Source of the DNA: an uncultured Peptococcaceae bacterium
GTDB lineage: Bacteria; Bacillota; Peptococcia; Peptococcales; Peptococcaceae
DNA: 14,753 nt
Reading direction: 5' to 3'
Assembly (NCBI GenBank): GCA_938044045.1
Contig: CALIQN010000106.1
Span: 1 to 14,753 of the forward strand
Of this stretch, positions 14,196 through 14,753 are shown piece after piece. Position 1 is the stretch's first letter. The number at the start of each line of letters is the position of its first letter. The position numbers were made by a program, and so were the translations under genes. Under the pieces are notes generated by a model that was given only the letters and a program-made list of their open reading frames with translations, was not told the origin of the DNA and did not search any database.

Positions 14196-14753
14196 TTGAA
14201 ATCTGGTTTTGTGTCCTTGATTGGACGACCAAATGCAGGAAAGAGTACTTTGCTCAATCATATTTTAGGCGAAAAAATTGCCATTGTTTCAGATAAACCA
14301 CAAACCACAAGAAACCGTATTTTAGGTATTTACAATGATAAAGATAGCCAAGTCATCTTTGTGGACACACCAGGTGTCCACAAACCTAGACATCGTTTGG
14401 GAGAGTATATGGCAGAGGCAACTAATGTAGGCCTTTTTGAAGGGGATATTGTTTATTATGTTGTTGATGCGACGAAGGCCTTTGGTGGTGGCGAGGCTTA
14501 TATTATCGAACGCTTTAAGCGTCTCAAAATACCAGTCTATCTTCTTTTGAATAAAATTGACTTATTAGCAAAAGAAGACCTATTGGCTTTGATTGCTCAA
14601 TGGCAAGAACGTTATAATTTTACAGAAATCTTCCCTATTTCTGCTTTACAGGGTGATAATGTGGATAGGCTTTTAGAAGTGACCCTAAAAGCCTTACCAG
14701 AAGGGATAGCCTATTATCCATCAGATATTATTACCGATCAGCCTGAACGTCAG
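14196..14753 (+). CDS. era: GTPase Era, truncated by window end
   Basis: Era is an essential GTPase that binds 16S rRNA near its 3' end and helps 30S assembly. Visible are the first 186 residues, beginning MKSGFVSLIGRPNAGKS: G1 GRPNAGKST at 10-18, G2 with TTRNRILGI, G3 DTPG at 57-60 with VHKP after it, G4 NKID at 119-122, and G5 near ISALQG at 148-153. The C-terminal KH domain lies beyond the window. The start is a TTG directly after the cdd stop, with an AAGGAGG site (14181-14187) eight bases before. The length of a full Era is about 300 residues, so roughly 110 are missing here. Its place beside ybeY is conserved and fits a shared role in 16S maturation. Confidence 0.97.
   Translation, partial: MKSGFVSLIGRPNAGKSTLLNHILGEKIAIVSDKPQTTRNRILGIYNDKDSQVIFVDTPGVHKPRHRLGEYMAEATNVGLFEGDIVYYVVDATKAFGGGEAYIIERFKRLKIPVYLLLNKIDLLAKEDLLALIAQWQERYNFTEIFPISALQGDNVDRLLEVTLKALPEGIAYYPSDIITDQPERQ

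Noticed and set aside
1..14753. CRISPR array or tandem repeats
   Set aside because: No regularly spaced repeat was found on reading the window. Inverted repeats found are single hairpins.

Overview
The window is a piece of chromosome from a low-GC Gram-positive-type bacterium (Firmicutes). The evidence is the rplU-prp-rpmA arrangement with an N-terminally extended L27, strong AGGAGG-type ribosome binding sites, several TTG and GTG starts, and a phoH-pgpH-ybeY-cdd-era operon containing a c-di-AMP phosphodiesterase of the PgpH type. The Obg and L27 wording is compatible with Negativicutes or Clostridia-like lineages, but I cannot fix the genus from sequence alone.

Region 1 (1-1396): a tRNA-Thr(UGU) gene on the minus strand, with its own promoter and terminator, is divergent from the ribosomal operon rplU-prp-rpmA. 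That operon has a consensus sigma-70-type promoter, a structured leader (L21 leader type) and a strong terminator. Prp is the cysteine protease expected to trim the L27 N-terminus encoded two genes downstream, so enzyme and substrate are made together.

Region 2 (1397-4775): a membrane-anchored MutS-family ATPase, the essential GTPase Obg (start overlapping the mutS-like stop by gene coupling distance) and a 60-residue two-helix membrane protein, closed by a long bidirectional-looking hairpin terminator.

Region 3 (4776-10161): an accessory island of eight small to medium genes, all on the plus strand, between two strong terminators. Recognisable families are DUF5713, DUF2185/Imm33, an N-terminal HEAT-repeat-like module, a DUF4259-type two-domain protein, a DUF6138-like protein, a DUF2262-like gene broken by one in-frame amber codon, and an SMI1/KNR4 protein. 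One gene (7315-7848) is unrecognised. Several of these families are known or suspected immunity proteins of polymorphic toxin systems. No toxin is visible, so the block reads as an orphan immunity array inserted between housekeeping operons.

Region 4 (10162-14753): a good promoter followed by phoH, pgpH, ybeY, cdd and era, closely spaced or overlapping, for RNA metabolism, c-di-AMP turnover, rRNA maturation, pyrimidine salvage and 30S assembly. era runs off the window end. dgkA, often found between ybeY and cdd in related genomes, is absent.
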